Shown here: positions 47,365 through 58,069 of the stretch, piece by piece
How positions within the stretch are numbered: the stretch's first letter is position 1
How the letters are laid out: every line of letters begins with the position of its first letter
NCBI RefSeq assembly: GCF_020523965.1
Contig: NZ_JAJAPX010000002.1
Location: 186,001 to 250,000 of the forward strand
DNA from: Neotamlana sargassicola
GTDB taxonomy: Bacteria > Bacteroidota > Bacteroidia > Flavobacteriales > Flavobacteriaceae
Direction: 5' to 3'
DNA: 64,000 bases
Notes under the pieces: model-generated
Told to the model about the DNA's origin: nothing
Database searches by the model: none
What the model saw: only the letters and a program-made list of their open reading frames with translations
Made by a program: the position numbers and the translations under genes

Positions 47365-47970
47365 ATGGCAAGATATACTGGTCCTAAAACTAAAATAGCT
47401 CGTAAGTTTGGCGAAGCTATCTTTGGAGACGATAAGTCTTTCGAAAAAAGAAATTACCCTCCTGGGCAACACGGAAACAACCGTCGTCGTGGTAAAAAAT
47501 CTGAATACGCTATCCAATTAATGGAAAAGCAAAAAGCTAAATATACTTACGGTATTTTAGAGCGTCAATTTAGAGGCTTATTTAAAAAAGCTAGAGCTGC
47601 ACAAGGAATTACTGGTGAAGTTTTATTACAACTTTGTGAATCTAGATTAGACAACGTTGTTTTCCGTATGGGAATTGCTCCAACAAGAAGTGGTGCAAGA
47701 CAATTAGTATCTCACAGACACATTACAGTTAATGGTGAATTGGTTAACATTCCTTCTTATCAATTAAAAGCTGGTGATGTTGTTGCTGTAAGAGAAAAAT
47801 CTAAATCTTTAGAAGCTATTGAAAGATCATTAGCGAACTCAAGTAATGTTTTTGAGTGGATTACTTGGAACAACGATACCAAACAAGGAACTTACGTTTC
47901 TGTTCCTCAAAGAATTCAGATTCCAGAAAACATTAACGAGCAATTCATTGTCGAATTATACTCTAAATAA
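47365..47970 (+). CDS. rpsD: 30S ribosomal protein S4
   Basis: 201 residues, without the cysteine zinc motif. [20 protein letters not shown], and the S4 RNA-binding domain with [20 protein letters not shown] and [11 protein letters not shown]. It nucleates 30S assembly. It has its own leader and promoter element. Confidence 0.97.
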   Translation: MARYTGPKTKIARKFGEAIFGDDKSFEKRNYPPGQHGNNRRRGKKSEYAIQLMEKQKAKYTYGILERQFRGLFKKARAAQGITGEVLLQLCESRLDNVVFRMGIAPTRSGARQLVSHRHITVNGELVNIPSYQLKAGDVVAVREKSKSLEAIERSLANSSNVFEWITWNNDTKQGTYVSVPQRIQIPENINEQFIVELYSK

Positions 47971-47980
47971 TAATTAACAA

Positions 47981-48045
47981 TCATTGGTATTTGGCCAAAG
48001 GGTTTATTCGTACTTCTTCAAACTTATAAACCGCGCAACCAAATA
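47981..48045 (+). promoter_or_regulatory. Nested stem in the rpsD-rpoA spacer
   Basis: TATTTGG (47988-47994) pairs with CCAAATA (48039-48045), and within it GGTTTAT (48001-48007) pairs with ATAAACC (48026-48032). It starts with TCATTGG TATTTGG, recalling the heptads of the rpsK leader, so it may be a third, more diverged member. No T-run follows. Confidence 0.5.
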
Positions 48046-48067
48046 ACAATTAAAACGAAGAAAAACT

Positions 48068-49060
48068 ATGGCAGTATTTAATTTTCAAAAGCCTGATAAA
48101 GTAATCATGATCGATTCTACTGATTTCGAAGGTAAATTCGAATTCAGACCACTAGAACCAGGTTATGGTTTAACAGTTGGTAACGCATTAAGACGTGTGT
48201 TATTATCTTCTTTAGAAGGTTTTGCAATTACATCGGTACGCATCGAAAGTGTAGATCACGAATTCTCAACCATCGCAGGCGTTGTAGAAGATGTTACTGA
48301 AATTATTTTAAATTTAAAGCAAGTACGTTTTAAAAGACAAATTGATGATATCGATAATGAATCGGTTTCAATTTCAATTTCTGGTCAAGACCGTATTACT
48401 GCTGGCGATTTTCAAAAGTTTATTTCAGGTTTCCAAGTATTAAACACAGAATTAGTAATCTGTAACTTAGATCCTAAGGTTAATTTAAATCTTGAAATTA
48501 CAATTGAAAAAGGTAGAGGTTATGTTCCTGCCGAAGAAAATAAAAAAGCTTCTGCACCAATAGGAACTATTTTTACAGATTCAATTTATACGCCAATTAA
48601 AAACGTTAAGTATAGTATTGAAAACTATCGTGTAGAACAGAAAACTGATTATGAAAAGTTAGTTTTTGAAATTTTTACAGATGGTTCAATCACGCCACAA
48701 GACGCTTTAACAGAAGCTGCTAAAACATTAATTCACCACTTCATGTTATTCTCTGATGAGCGTATCACTTTAGAAGCTGATGAAATTGCACAAACTGAAA
48801 CTTATGATGAAGAATCACTTCACATGAGACAGTTACTGAAAACTAAGTTAGTCGATATGGATTTATCTGTACGTGCACTTAACTGTTTAAAAGCTGCAGA
48901 AGTAGATACTTTAGGAGATTTAGTATCATTCAATAAAAACGACTTAATGAAGTTCCGTAACTTTGGTAAAAAGTCTTTAACCGAGCTAGAAGAATTAGTA
49001 AACGTTAAAGGTTTAAACTTCGGAATGGACTTAAGCAAATATAAATTAGATAAAGATTAA
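48068..49060 (+). CDS. rpoA: RNA polymerase alpha subunit
   Basis: 330 residues. The N-terminal dimerisation domain ([20 protein letters not shown]) and the C-terminal DNA-binding domain ([18 protein letters not shown]) are both complete. Lies between rpsD and rplQ as in the standard alpha operon. Confidence 0.98.
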   Translation: MAVFNFQKPDKVIMIDSTDFEGKFEFRPLEPGYGLTVGNALRRVLLSSLEGFAITSVRIESVDHEFSTIAGVVEDVTEIILNLKQVRFKRQIDDIDNESVSISISGQDRITAGDFQKFISGFQVLNTELVICNLDPKVNLNLEITIEKGRGYVPAEENKKASAPIGTIFTDSIYTPIKNVKYSIENYRVEQKTDYEKLVFEIFTDGSITPQDALTEAAKTLIHHFMLFSDERITLEADEIAQTETYDEESLHMRQLLKTKLVDMDLSVRALNCLKAAEVDTLGDLVSFNKNDLMKFRNFGKKSLTELEELVNVKGLNFGMDLSKYKLDKD

Positions 49061-49132
49061 TTTTATTAACTCCTTTATAATTTGCTCTCCTAACAGGATA
49101 TAGTAGCAAGATAGAGGTTTAAAACAAAAGTC

Positions 49133-49606
49133 ATGAGACACGGAAAAAAAGTAAACCATTTAGGTAGAAAAACAGCTCACAGAAAAGCAATGTTAGCTAA
49201 TATGGCATGTTCTTTAATAGAGCACAAACGTATTAACACTACTGTAGCAAAAGCAAAAGCTTTAAAACAATTTGTTGAGCCGTTAGTAACAAAGTCTAAA
49301 GAAGATACAACACATAACAGACGTATTGTTATGTCTCGCTTAAGACAAAAAGATGCTGTTACCGAACTTTTTAGAGAAGTAGCTACAAAAGTGGCCGACA
49401 GACCAGGTGGTTATACACGTATTATTAAATTAGGAAATCGTTTAGGTGATAATGCCGATATGGCGATGATTGAGTTAGTAGATTATAACGAAATTTACAA
49501 CGCAGACAAGCCTAAGAAGAAATCAACAAGAAGAAGTAGACGAGGCGGTTCTAAACCTGCTGCAACTGCTCCAGTTGAAACGGAAGCTTCAAACGAAGAA
49601 GAATAA
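49133..49606 (+). CDS. rplQ: 50S ribosomal protein L17 with C-terminal extension
   Basis: 157 residues, about 30 longer than E. coli L17. The core ([20 protein letters not shown]) is standard. The extra tail is first Lys/Arg/Ser-rich, then acidic, as often seen in Bacteroidota. It ends the ribosomal cluster in front of a strong terminator. Confidence 0.97.
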   Translation: MRHGKKVNHLGRKTAHRKAMLANMACSLIEHKRINTTVAKAKALKQFVEPLVTKSKEDTTHNRRIVMSRLRQKDAVTELFREVATKVADRPGGYTRIIKLGNRLGDNADMAMIELVDYNEIYNADKPKKKSTRRSRRGGSKPAATAPVETEASNEEE

Positions 49607-49620
49607 AACGGAATTTAAAA

Positions 49621-49648
49621 AGATAAGCCAAAAGCTTATCTTTTTTTT
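49621..49648 (+). terminator. Terminator of the ribosomal cluster
   Basis: AGATAAGC and GCTTATCT form an 8-bp stem with a five-base loop. An A-run precedes it and an eight-T run follows, 15 bases after the rplQ stop. Confidence 0.9.
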
Positions 49649-49669
49649 ATTAATTAAAAACTGTAATAT

Positions 49670-50401
49670 ATGTTAAAAAAAATCACATGCTATTTAGTAC
49701 TTTTTGGAACCTTAAATTGTTTAGCTCAAACTAATTTAGGAACAAATGGATTAGGAGGTAATTCTAGGGAATCATCAAGCTTGTTTTCTGGTATGAAAGC
49801 AACAACTTATCATACTAATTTTAATGATAGAGACGGTAATAATATTGAGGGAACTCCATATTTATTTAGTCAGTGGAATAAACAGGCTAAAATATGGTTT
49901 GGGGAAAAAACTTTTGTTATTGATGCTGTAAACTATAACATTAAAGATGAAAGATTTGAGGTTAAATTTGATGACGATTCTATTTTTGTTTTAAGCCCAG
50001 AAATTAACAAGTTAAAACAAATAGCTATTGATTTGCTGGTTTTTAAGCCATTTCATAGTAACGAATTAAATACCGACGACTTCTATCAAGTATTATTAGA
50101 TGAAAATAGTTTTTCATTGTTATCAAAATATAAGATTAAAATAACTCCTGGTAGTATGGACCCGTTAACTAAGCAGTATTTAACGCCAAAACAATATGCA
50201 TCTGAAAAAGAGTTTTACTTAAGAACAGTTGCTGACGAAAAAATAAAACCTATTAAATTGAAAAAATCAGGGGTTTTAAAATTGATTCAAAGTAATTACA
50301 CAAGTCAGGTTAAAAGTTTTGCCAAAAAGGAGAAGTTGAAATACAACGAAATATCCGATGTCAAAAAAATATTCAGTTATTATTTTTCTATTAAAAGTTA
50401 A
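49670..50401 (+). CDS. Conserved hypothetical secreted protein
   Basis: 243 residues with a signal peptide ending NCLAQ. The body is Lys-rich with mixed strands and helices, and no recognised domain or catalytic motif. It has a terminator on each side, so it is a single-gene unit, probably periplasmic. No function can be proposed. Confidence 0.75.
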   Translation: MLKKITCYLVLFGTLNCLAQTNLGTNGLGGNSRESSSLFSGMKATTYHTNFNDRDGNNIEGTPYLFSQWNKQAKIWFGEKTFVIDAVNYNIKDERFEVKFDDDSIFVLSPEINKLKQIAIDLLVFKPFHSNELNTDDFYQVLLDENSFSLLSKYKIKITPGSMDPLTKQYLTPKQYASEKEFYLRTVADEKIKPIKLKKSGVLKLIQSNYTSQVKSFAKKEKLKYNEISDVKKIFSYYFSIKS

Positions 50402-50406
50402 AAAAG

Positions 50407-50441
50407 AAAGGATAAACTATTTTAGTTTGTCCTTTTTTTTT
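50407..50441 (+). terminator. Terminator after the hypothetical secreted protein
   Basis: AAAGGATAAAC pairs with GTTTGTCCTTT (one G-T pair) around 7 bases, followed by a T-run. Confidence 0.85.
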
Positions 50442-50467
50442 ATCAATTTTGTGAAACTTTTTTTTAA

Positions 50468-51571
50468 ATGAGATATCAAAAACGACAAAAGGCCATAGTT
50501 CTATTAGCGGATGGCACTATTTTTCACGGTAAGGCAGTAGCAAACAAACAAGGTACTGCATTTGGCGAAGTTTGTTTTAACACAGGAATGACTGGTTATC
50601 AGGAGATTTTTACAGATCCTTCGTATTTCGGTCAAATTATGGTTACAACAAATGCCCATATCGGAAATTATGGAACAAATACAGATGAAGTTGAATCGAA
50701 CTCTGTAAAAATTGCAGGTTTAATTGTAAAAAACTTTAGTTACGATTATTCAAGGGATGCAGCCGATGCGTCATTAGAAGAATTTTTAAATAAAAATAAC
50801 CTTTTAGCAATTTCAGATGTTGATACACGTGCACTTGTAAGTTATATTAGAGAGCATGGTGCAATGAATGCCATAATTTCAACAGAAGTTGATAATATCG
50901 AAGGTCTTAAAAAACAACTTGCTGAAGTGCCAAATATGGAAGGTTTAGAATTGGCTTCAAAAGTGTCAACTAAAGAACCATATTATTACGGCGACGAAAA
51001 TGCAACTTATAAAGTGGCAGCCTTAGATATTGGAATTAAAACTAACATATTACGTAACATTGCAAAACGAGATGTTTATATTAAAGTGTTTCCTTATAAT
51101 TCTAAATTCGAAGATTTAGAAGCGTTTAAGCCAGATGGTTATTTCTTGTCAAACGGACCTGGAGATCCAGAACCGTTAGTTGAAGCTCAGGAAGTAGCCA
51201 AGGAAATTATAAAAAGGAACTTACCATTATTTGGTATTTGTTTAGGTCATCAAGTTATTGCATTAGCTAATGGTGTTTCTACTTACAAAATGTATAACGG
51301 GCATCGTGGTATAAATCACCCAGTTAAAAATTTAATAACGGGTAAAGGTGAAATTACTTCTCAAAACCATGGATTCGCCATTAATAGAGAAGAAACAGAA
51401 GCAAATAAAGACTTAGAAATTACTCATGTGCATTTAAATGATAATACCATTGCAGGTATTGCCATGAAAGATAAAAATTGTTTCTCGGTACAATATCACC
51501 CAGAGGCTAGTCCTGGACCACACGATTCGTCGTATTTGTTCGATCAATTTATAGAAAATATTAAAAAATAG
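50468..51571 (+). CDS. carA: Carbamoyl-phosphate synthase small subunit
   Basis: 367 residues. The N-terminal CPSase domain (LADGTIFHGKAVANKQGT, FNTGMTGYQEI) is followed by a class I glutamine amidotransferase domain (FGICLGHQ with the nucleophilic Cys; His-Pro-Glu in YHPEASPG). It supplies ammonia from glutamine for arginine and pyrimidine synthesis. The large subunit gene carB is not adjacent. Confidence 0.97.
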   Translation: MRYQKRQKAIVLLADGTIFHGKAVANKQGTAFGEVCFNTGMTGYQEIFTDPSYFGQIMVTTNAHIGNYGTNTDEVESNSVKIAGLIVKNFSYDYSRDAADASLEEFLNKNNLLAISDVDTRALVSYIREHGAMNAIISTEVDNIEGLKKQLAEVPNMEGLELASKVSTKEPYYYGDENATYKVAALDIGIKTNILRNIAKRDVYIKVFPYNSKFEDLEAFKPDGYFLSNGPGDPEPLVEAQEVAKEIIKRNLPLFGICLGHQVIALANGVSTYKMYNGHRGINHPVKNLITGKGEITSQNHGFAINREETEANKDLEITHVHLNDNTIAGIAMKDKNCFSVQYHPEASPGPHDSSYLFDQFIENIKK

Positions 51572-51574
51572 TTT

Positions 51575-51614
51575 AAAAAACCTCAAAGCAGTTCGTTGTT
51601 TTTGAGGTTTTTTT
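51575..51614 (+). terminator. Terminator after carA
   Basis: AAAACCTCAAA and TTTGAGGTTTT pair across a 13-base loop and run into a T-tract. Confidence 0.88.
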
Positions 51615-51687
51615 ATTACTAAAACGTTATCGATATGTTTTTATGAAATTCTTTTGTAAAGCATGAAATAATAACAAGATTAAAACG

Positions 51688-51695
51688 TAAATTTG
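51688..51695 (+). promoter_or_regulatory. Candidate promoter -7 element for eno
   Basis: TAAATTTG fits TAnnTTTG, 29 bases before the enolase start. The -33 TTTG is not present at 19 bases, so this is tentative. Confidence 0.5.
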
Positions 51696-51712
51696 AATAA
51701 AATTAAGATTAA

Positions 51713-53014
<1,302 letters not shown>

Positions 53015-53034
53015 AACAACTTAAAATTTATACT

Positions 53035-53069
53035 AAAAAGCGGTTATTATTATAATAATCGCTTTTTTT
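53035..53069 (+). terminator. Terminator after eno
   Basis: AAAAAGCG pairs with CGCTTTTT, extended by TTATTA/TAATAA, and a seven-T run follows. Confidence 0.88.
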
Positions 53070-53192
53070 ATGCTCTTTTTTGTAGCAATACAAAAAATTG
53101 GTAAACCAATATTAATATATCTTTAAAAATCGAACCTAATTTTGTACTTTAGCGTTCGGCAAAATAAAACTTAAAATAATACTAAATTAAAC

Positions 53193-54482
53193 ATGGCAAA
53201 TACTGCTACAATTGAAATTAACGGGCAAAAAAATGAGTTCCCGTTATACACAGGAACTGAAAATGAAGTTGCAATAGATATCTCGAAACTTAGAGGCACT
53301 ACTGGTGGTGTAACAACCATCGATCCTGGTTATAAAAATACAGGATCTTGTGTTAGTGGCATTACCTTTTTAGATGGTGAGAAAGGAATTTTAAGGTACC
53401 GAGGCTATAGCATTGAAGAATTAGCAGAAAAAGCCGATTTTTTAGAAGTAGCATATCTTTTAATTTTTGGAGATCTTCCAACAACCGCCGAATTAGATAA
53501 ATTTCATGCAGATATTAAAAAGCATGCTGTTGTTGATGATGATGTGAAAAAGATTTTAGATGCTTTTCCAAAATCTGCGCATCCAATGGGGGTTTTGTCT
53601 TCATTAACAAGTGCATTAACGGCATTTAACCCGTCTTCTGTTAACGTTGAGTCTGAAGAAGAAATGTACAACGCTATTGTTCGTATATTAGGTAAATTCC
53701 CAATTTTAGTTGCTTGGACTATGCGTAAAAAATTAGGGTTGCCGCTTTATTACGGAGATTCATCTTTAGGATACGTTGAAAACATTTTAAAAATGATGTT
53801 TAAACAACCTAATGAAGATAAGTATACACAAAATCCAATTTTAGTAAACGCTTTAGATAAACTATTAATTCTTCATGCCGATCACGAACAAAACTGTTCT
53901 ACTTCTACAGTAAGAATTGTTGGTTCTTCGCATGCTGGATTGTTTGCGTCTTTATCTGCAGGTATCTCTGCGCTTTGGGGACCACTTCACGGAGGTGCAA
54001 ACCAAGCGGTATTAGAAATGCTTGAAGCTATTAAAGAAGATGGTGGCGATACAAAAAAATACATGGGAAAAGCTAAAGACAAAGCCGATCCTTTCCGTTT
54101 AATGGGCTTCGGACATCGTGTTTATAAAAATTTCGATCCTAGAGCTAAAATTATTAAAGTTGCTGCCGATGAAGTTTTAGGAGATTTAGGTGTTCAAGAT
54201 CCAATTTTAGATATCGCTAAAGGTTTAGAAAAAGAAGCTTTAGAAGACCAATACTTTGTAGATCGAAAATTATATCCAAACGTCGATTTCTATTCAGGTA
54301 TAATTTATCGTGCTATGGGTATTCCAGTTGATATGTTTACAGTTATGTTCGCATTAGGCCGTTTACCTGGTTGGATTGCACAATGGAGAGAAATGCGTTT
54401 ACGTAAAGAACCAATTGGACGTCCAAGACAAGTTTATATTGGTGAAAATGAAAGAGCTTTTAAGGCTATTGCCGACAGATAA
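53193..54482 (+). CDS. gltA: Citrate synthase
   Basis: 429 residues, the type II (large) form. Active-site histidine block LHADHEQNCSTSTVR, GPLHGGANQAVLEML and MGFGHRVYKNFDPRAK are conserved. It condenses oxaloacetate and acetyl-CoA. Ends at a terminator that overlaps the space to the next gene. Confidence 0.97.
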   Translation: MANTATIEINGQKNEFPLYTGTENEVAIDISKLRGTTGGVTTIDPGYKNTGSCVSGITFLDGEKGILRYRGYSIEELAEKADFLEVAYLLIFGDLPTTAELDKFHADIKKHAVVDDDVKKILDAFPKSAHPMGVLSSLTSALTAFNPSSVNVESEEEMYNAIVRILGKFPILVAWTMRKKLGLPLYYGDSSLGYVENILKMMFKQPNEDKYTQNPILVNALDKLLILHADHEQNCSTSTVRIVGSSHAGLFASLSAGISALWGPLHGGANQAVLEMLEAIKEDGGDTKKYMGKAKDKADPFRLMGFGHRVYKNFDPRAKIIKVAADEVLGDLGVQDPILDIAKGLEKEALEDQYFVDRKLYPNVDFYSGIIYRAMGIPVDMFTVMFALGRLPGWIAQWREMRLRKEPIGRPRQVYIGENERAFKAIADR

Positions 54483-54513
54483 AAATTAGTTTTAAAATAA
54501 AACTTTAAAATAT

Positions 54514-54548
54514 AAAGCTTCATAAGTCAGTTCTTATGAAGCTTTTTT
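54514..54548 (+). terminator. Terminator after gltA
   Basis: A 13-bp perfect stem (AAAGCTTCATAAG arms, six-base loop) with a T-run. The longer possible start of the next frame (54536) lies within this hairpin, which argues for the downstream ATG at 54560. Confidence 0.88.
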
Positions 54549-54559
54549 ATATTTACAAT

Positions 54560-55474
54560 ATGTTAAAACTAAATATTAAAAACGAAACATCTCGATTGCG
54601 CGCAGTTATTTTAGGAACAGCAGCAAGCAATGGTCCTGTACCAAAGCTCGAAGATTGCTACGATCCTAAAAGTAGAGAACATGTAAAAGCCGGTACTTAT
54701 CCTACCGAGCAAGCTATGGTGCAAGAAATAGAAGAAGTTGCAAATGTTTTTAATAAGTATAATGTGCAAGTTTTTAGGCCAGAGGTTATAAAAGATTGCA
54801 ATCAAATTTTTTCTCGAGATATTGCTTTTGTTATTGAAGATAAAATAATTCGAGCTAATATTTTGCCAAATCGAGAAGCCGAAGTTGAAGCCATTAAGCA
54901 TGTTTGGGATAAAGTGGCACCCGAAAATAGAATTATACTTCCAGAAGATTGTCACGTAGAAGGTGGAGACGTTATGCCGTGGAATGAATATATTTTTATT
55001 GGCACTTATTCTGGAGCAGATTACCCCAATTACATTACAGCAAGAACCAATAGGGCGGCTGTTTTGGCTATACAAGAATTGTTTCCTAATAAAATAGTTA
55101 AGTCGTTCGAGCTTCGAAAATCTAATACTAATGCTAAAGAAAATGCTTTGCATTTGGACTGTTGTTTTCAACCACTAGGAAAAGGTAAAGCTATAATTCA
55201 TAAAAATGGATTTTTAATAGAAGAAGAATATAATTGGCTAATTAATTTCTTCGGAATTAAAAATATTTTCGAAATAACTAAGGAGGAAATGTATCATATG
55301 AACAGTAATGTATTTTCCATTTCTGAAGAGGTTATAATTTCAGAAAAAAACTTTACAAGGTTAAACAGTTGGCTTCGCTCTGAAGGTTTTATAGTAGAAG
55401 AAGTTTCTTATGCCGAAATTGCTAAACAAGAAGGATTACTGCGTTGTTCTACTTTACCATTAATTAGAGATTAG
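54560..55474 (+). CDS. DDAH/amidinotransferase-fold hydrolase
   Basis: 304 residues from the ATG at 54560. Guanidino-modifying fold: an early SRLRAVILGT strand, FSRDIAFVIED, the HVEGGDVMPW block with the acidic residues of the active site, a central His in NALHLDC, and a C-terminal Cys in LRCSTLPL. The layout fits the dimethylarginine dimethylaminohydrolase / arginine deiminase superfamily. It probably hydrolyses a modified arginine or related compound in the cytoplasm; the exact substrate is open. Confidence 0.85.
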   Translation: MLKLNIKNETSRLRAVILGTAASNGPVPKLEDCYDPKSREHVKAGTYPTEQAMVQEIEEVANVFNKYNVQVFRPEVIKDCNQIFSRDIAFVIEDKIIRANILPNREAEVEAIKHVWDKVAPENRIILPEDCHVEGGDVMPWNEYIFIGTYSGADYPNYITARTNRAAVLAIQELFPNKIVKSFELRKSNTNAKENALHLDCCFQPLGKGKAIIHKNGFLIEEEYNWLINFFGIKNIFEITKEEMYHMNSNVFSISEEVIISEKNFTRLNSWLRSEGFIVEEVSYAEIAKQEGLLRCSTLPLIRD

Positions 55475-55877
55475 GGTACTTAAAATCTCTAAGCATAACA
55501 TATTCCTAAATTAAACAAATCAAAACGTGTTAAAAGAAAGTTATTAATGTAGCTGAATAAAACATGTTTGGTAAGGCCTATGCCAATACTTATTAAACTA
55601 ATTTGCCGGTAAGTAAAAAGCAATCTCTTTTTTAATCAAATAATGGATATATTTAATTTAGCGGTATCTTCCAAAGATGACTAATTATGGTCAATCTTTT
55701 ATAAAATCATCAGCATTATTAATTATGTAAGTAAATTATTAGTAGATTTTACTATTAACGAAAAGATGCGGCTTTTAACAAAAAAAAATAAAATACGATT
55801 AAAAAGTTGGTAAAACGTTTAACTTAGTTCTGTTTCAAATTAATCTAACTTCAAAATTCTCTCAATTAAAATTTTTA
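55475..55877. other. 403-base gap with no recognised gene
   Basis: AT-rich sequence on both strands, with no frame longer than a few codons that looks coding, no tRNA-like fold and no clear TAnnTTTG promoter. A short AAACGTTT palindrome near 55814 is the only notable word. It presumably contains the promoter of the following small gene. Confidence 0.5.
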
Positions 55878-56270
55878 ATGAAAATTAGTTACAAGCTTTC
55901 TTTCGGAACTATAAATGTATTAGAGCCCAATTTGGCGGAAGTGATAGTAAACGAAGGAATAATTTTTAATGAAATTATGGTAGATGAATACCATGACTTT
56001 TTATTAACTGTCCTAAAACCGCCATTTAGTCTTTTAATAAATAAAATAAATTCTTACTCGTACACTTATGGTGCACAGCAAATATTTTGTGATTTAAGCG
56101 AAATTCATGCAATAGGTGTTATGGTTTGGTCTTCTGCTAGTTTATTAGCTATCGATACATTAAAAAGTATAAATAATCATAAAGGGTGGAATATCAAATC
56201 ATTTAGAGATAGAGATGAAGCTATTTCATGGTTAAAAAAAGGGCTAGATACGGTTTCTCAAACGTTATAG
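55878..56270 (+). CDS. Small STAS/SpoIIAA-like protein
   Basis: 130 residues, soluble. The pattern (YKLSFGTINVLEPNLAEVIV, then INSYSY, and the C-terminal RDRDEAISWLKKGL) fits the STAS/SpoIIAA-like fold found in many short flavobacterial proteins. No catalytic residues are evident. It lies upstream of a SulP transporter that carries its own STAS domain. A regulatory role is possible but unproven. Confidence 0.6.
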   Translation: MKISYKLSFGTINVLEPNLAEVIVNEGIIFNEIMVDEYHDFLLTVLKPPFSLLINKINSYSYTYGAQQIFCDLSEIHAIGVMVWSSASLLAIDTLKSINNHKGWNIKSFRDRDEAISWLKKGLDTVSQTL

Positions 56271-56301
56271 TTTAAATCTTACTCATTTAATTTTTGGTTG
56301 G

Positions 56302-56332
56302 TTTGTGTGGCCGTATTTTAAGCTTAAATTTG
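56302..56332 (+). promoter_or_regulatory. Bacteroidota promoter for the SulP transporter
   Basis: TTTG at 56302-56305 and TAAATTTG at 56325-56332 have the exact 19-base spacing. It lies 20 bases upstream of the SulP start, so the gene is probably transcribed separately from the STAS-like gene. Confidence 0.85.
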
Positions 56333-56351
56333 CAACAATAAATATCGTGTC

Positions 56352-58013
56352 ATGACAAATTTTTTTAGAAAGCAGCGTCCAAACGTTAAAAACGACATTT
56401 TAAGCGGAATAACAGTCTCCTTGGCTATGATTCCTGAAGTAGTGGCCTTTGCTTTTGTGGCTCAAATCGATCCTTTAATGGCATTATCTGGGGCTTTTAT
56501 AATTGGTTTAATTACAGCTATTTTTGGTGGTCGTCCAGGTTTAATTTCTGGAGCAGCTGGTGCGGTAGCCGTAATTTTTGTTCACATGATTGCCGAAGGG
56601 CACACCAAGGGCATGCTTATGGATACACCAATAGAAAACATGGGCTTCTTCTATTTAATGGCTTGTGTAATTCTTATGGGAATTATTCAAATATTAGCAG
56701 GTGTTTTAAAACTAGGACGATTTGTTCGTTTAATTCCGCATCCTGTAATGATGGGGTTTGTAAACGGTTTATCTATCGTAATTTTCATGGCACAGGTAAA
56801 AATGTTTTCACATAAAACGTTGCAAGTTTCTAGTGCTGGAGTAAAAGAATATATTAGTCATTACATGCAAGGTACGGAGCTTTACACCATGATTGGCTTA
56901 GTGCTTTTAACTATGGGAATTATTTGGGGTTTACCAAAATTAACCAAAAAGTTACCAGCAGCCTTAACGGCTATAATAATTACTTCGCTAATTGTAATTG
57001 GTTTTAATTTAGATGTTACTACAGTTGGTTCGTATATTATTGAAGGTGGCGGAACAGGTTTAAAAGGCGAGTTTCCTACACCCAATATCGAGCTTTGGCA
57101 AAACTTACCTATAAATTTTGACACTTTAAAGTTTATTGCACTACCTGCATTTTTAGCGGCATCGGTTGGTTTAATTGAAACTTTAATGACTATGAATTTA
57201 GTAGATGAAATAACCGAAACTAGAGGAAACGGAAATCGTGAATGTGTTGCCCAAGGCGCCGGAAATATTATGTCTGGGTTATTTGGTGGAACCGGAGGTT
57301 GTGGAATGATTGGGCAAACTGTTATTAATATAAATGCTGGCGGACGCGGAAGATTATCTGGAATTATGATGGCGGTTACGTTATTATCGTTTATTCTTTT
57401 TGCAGATAAACTTATTGAAATGGTGCCCATTGCTGCTTTAGTAGGCGTTATGTTTATGATGGTTATCGAAACTTTTGCTTGGTCTAGTTTTCGTATATTA
57501 AAGAAAATACCTTTATCTGATGCTGTTGTATTAATTACAGTATCGTTAGTTACTGTTTTTGTAGATTTAGCCGTGGCTGTTTTTGTTGGGGTTATTATTT
57601 CTGCCTTATCTTTTGCTTGGGAAAATGCTAAACGTATTCGAGCTAGAAAGCGCATGCGAGAAGACGGTACAAAAGTTTACGAAATTTGGGGACCATTATT
57701 TTTTGGGTCGATTCAGGCATTTAATGAAAAGTTTGATGTGAAAACAGATCCAGACAAGGTGGAAATTGATTTTGTAGAATCAAGAGTAAGCGATCATTCT
57801 GCTATTGAAGCTATTTTTAATTTAGTTGAAAAATATGAAGCAGCCGGAAAAAAAATAAAGTTGAAGCATTTAAGTGAAGATTGCAAAGTACTTCTTTATA
57901 AATCCAGTCCTAAATTTAAAGAGGTGATTATTGAAGATGTTGAAGATCCGCGCTATCATTTAGCAGCAAATCCAGAACAATTCCCTAAACCATTATCGCA
58001 TTATAAATTATAA
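56352..58013 (+). CDS. SulP-family inorganic anion transporter
   Basis: 553 residues. A membrane domain (about 1-420, with some 12-14 helices) includes the SulP signatures LSGITVSLAMIPEVVAFAF and GGRPGLISGAAGAVAVI. A cytoplasmic STAS domain (about 440-530) follows. It takes up sulfate, bicarbonate or another anion with a coupling ion. Substrate cannot be deduced from sequence. A consensus promoter and a terminator frame it. Confidence 0.93.
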   Translation: MTNFFRKQRPNVKNDILSGITVSLAMIPEVVAFAFVAQIDPLMALSGAFIIGLITAIFGGRPGLISGAAGAVAVIFVHMIAEGHTKGMLMDTPIENMGFFYLMACVILMGIIQILAGVLKLGRFVRLIPHPVMMGFVNGLSIVIFMAQVKMFSHKTLQVSSAGVKEYISHYMQGTELYTMIGLVLLTMGIIWGLPKLTKKLPAALTAIIITSLIVIGFNLDVTTVGSYIIEGGGTGLKGEFPTPNIELWQNLPINFDTLKFIALPAFLAASVGLIETLMTMNLVDEITETRGNGNRECVAQGAGNIMSGLFGGTGGCGMIGQTVININAGGRGRLSGIMMAVTLLSFILFADKLIEMVPIAALVGVMFMMVIETFAWSSFRILKKIPLSDAVVLITVSLVTVFVDLAVAVFVGVIISALSFAWENAKRIRARKRMREDGTKVYEIWGPLFFGSIQAFNEKFDVKTDPDKVEIDFVESRVSDHSAIEAIFNLVEKYEAAGKKIKLKHLSEDCKVLLYKSSPKFKEVIIEDVEDPRYHLAANPEQFPKPLSHYKL

Positions 58014-58016
58014 TAT

Positions 58017-58047
58017 AAAAAAAGCATCTTTTAAAGATGCTTTTTTT
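58017..58047. terminator. Bidirectional terminator between SulP and peroxiredoxin genes
   Basis: A 12-bp perfect stem (seven A, then GCATC) with a 7-base loop and a T-run on both strands, between two convergent genes. Confidence 0.9.
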
Positions 58048-58069
58048 ATTTCTATTAGGAATTGATTTG

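Noticed and set aside
53145-53160. Promoter for gltA at TACTTTAG
   Set aside because: It deviates from TAnnTTTG at the last but one position and has no TTTG at the proper spacing, so it is not supported well enough to list.
54536-54559. Longer start of the DDAH-like gene
   Set aside because: The ATG at 54536 lies inside the gltA terminator stem; the ATG at 54560 fits the family start.
54611-55171. 186-residue minus-strand frame inside the DDAH-like gene
   Set aside because: It is antisense to an intact enzyme gene; composition is shadow-like.
56882-57655. 257-residue minus-strand frame inside the SulP gene
   Set aside because: It is antisense to a full-length transporter with clear family motifs and has no start context or homology pattern of its own.
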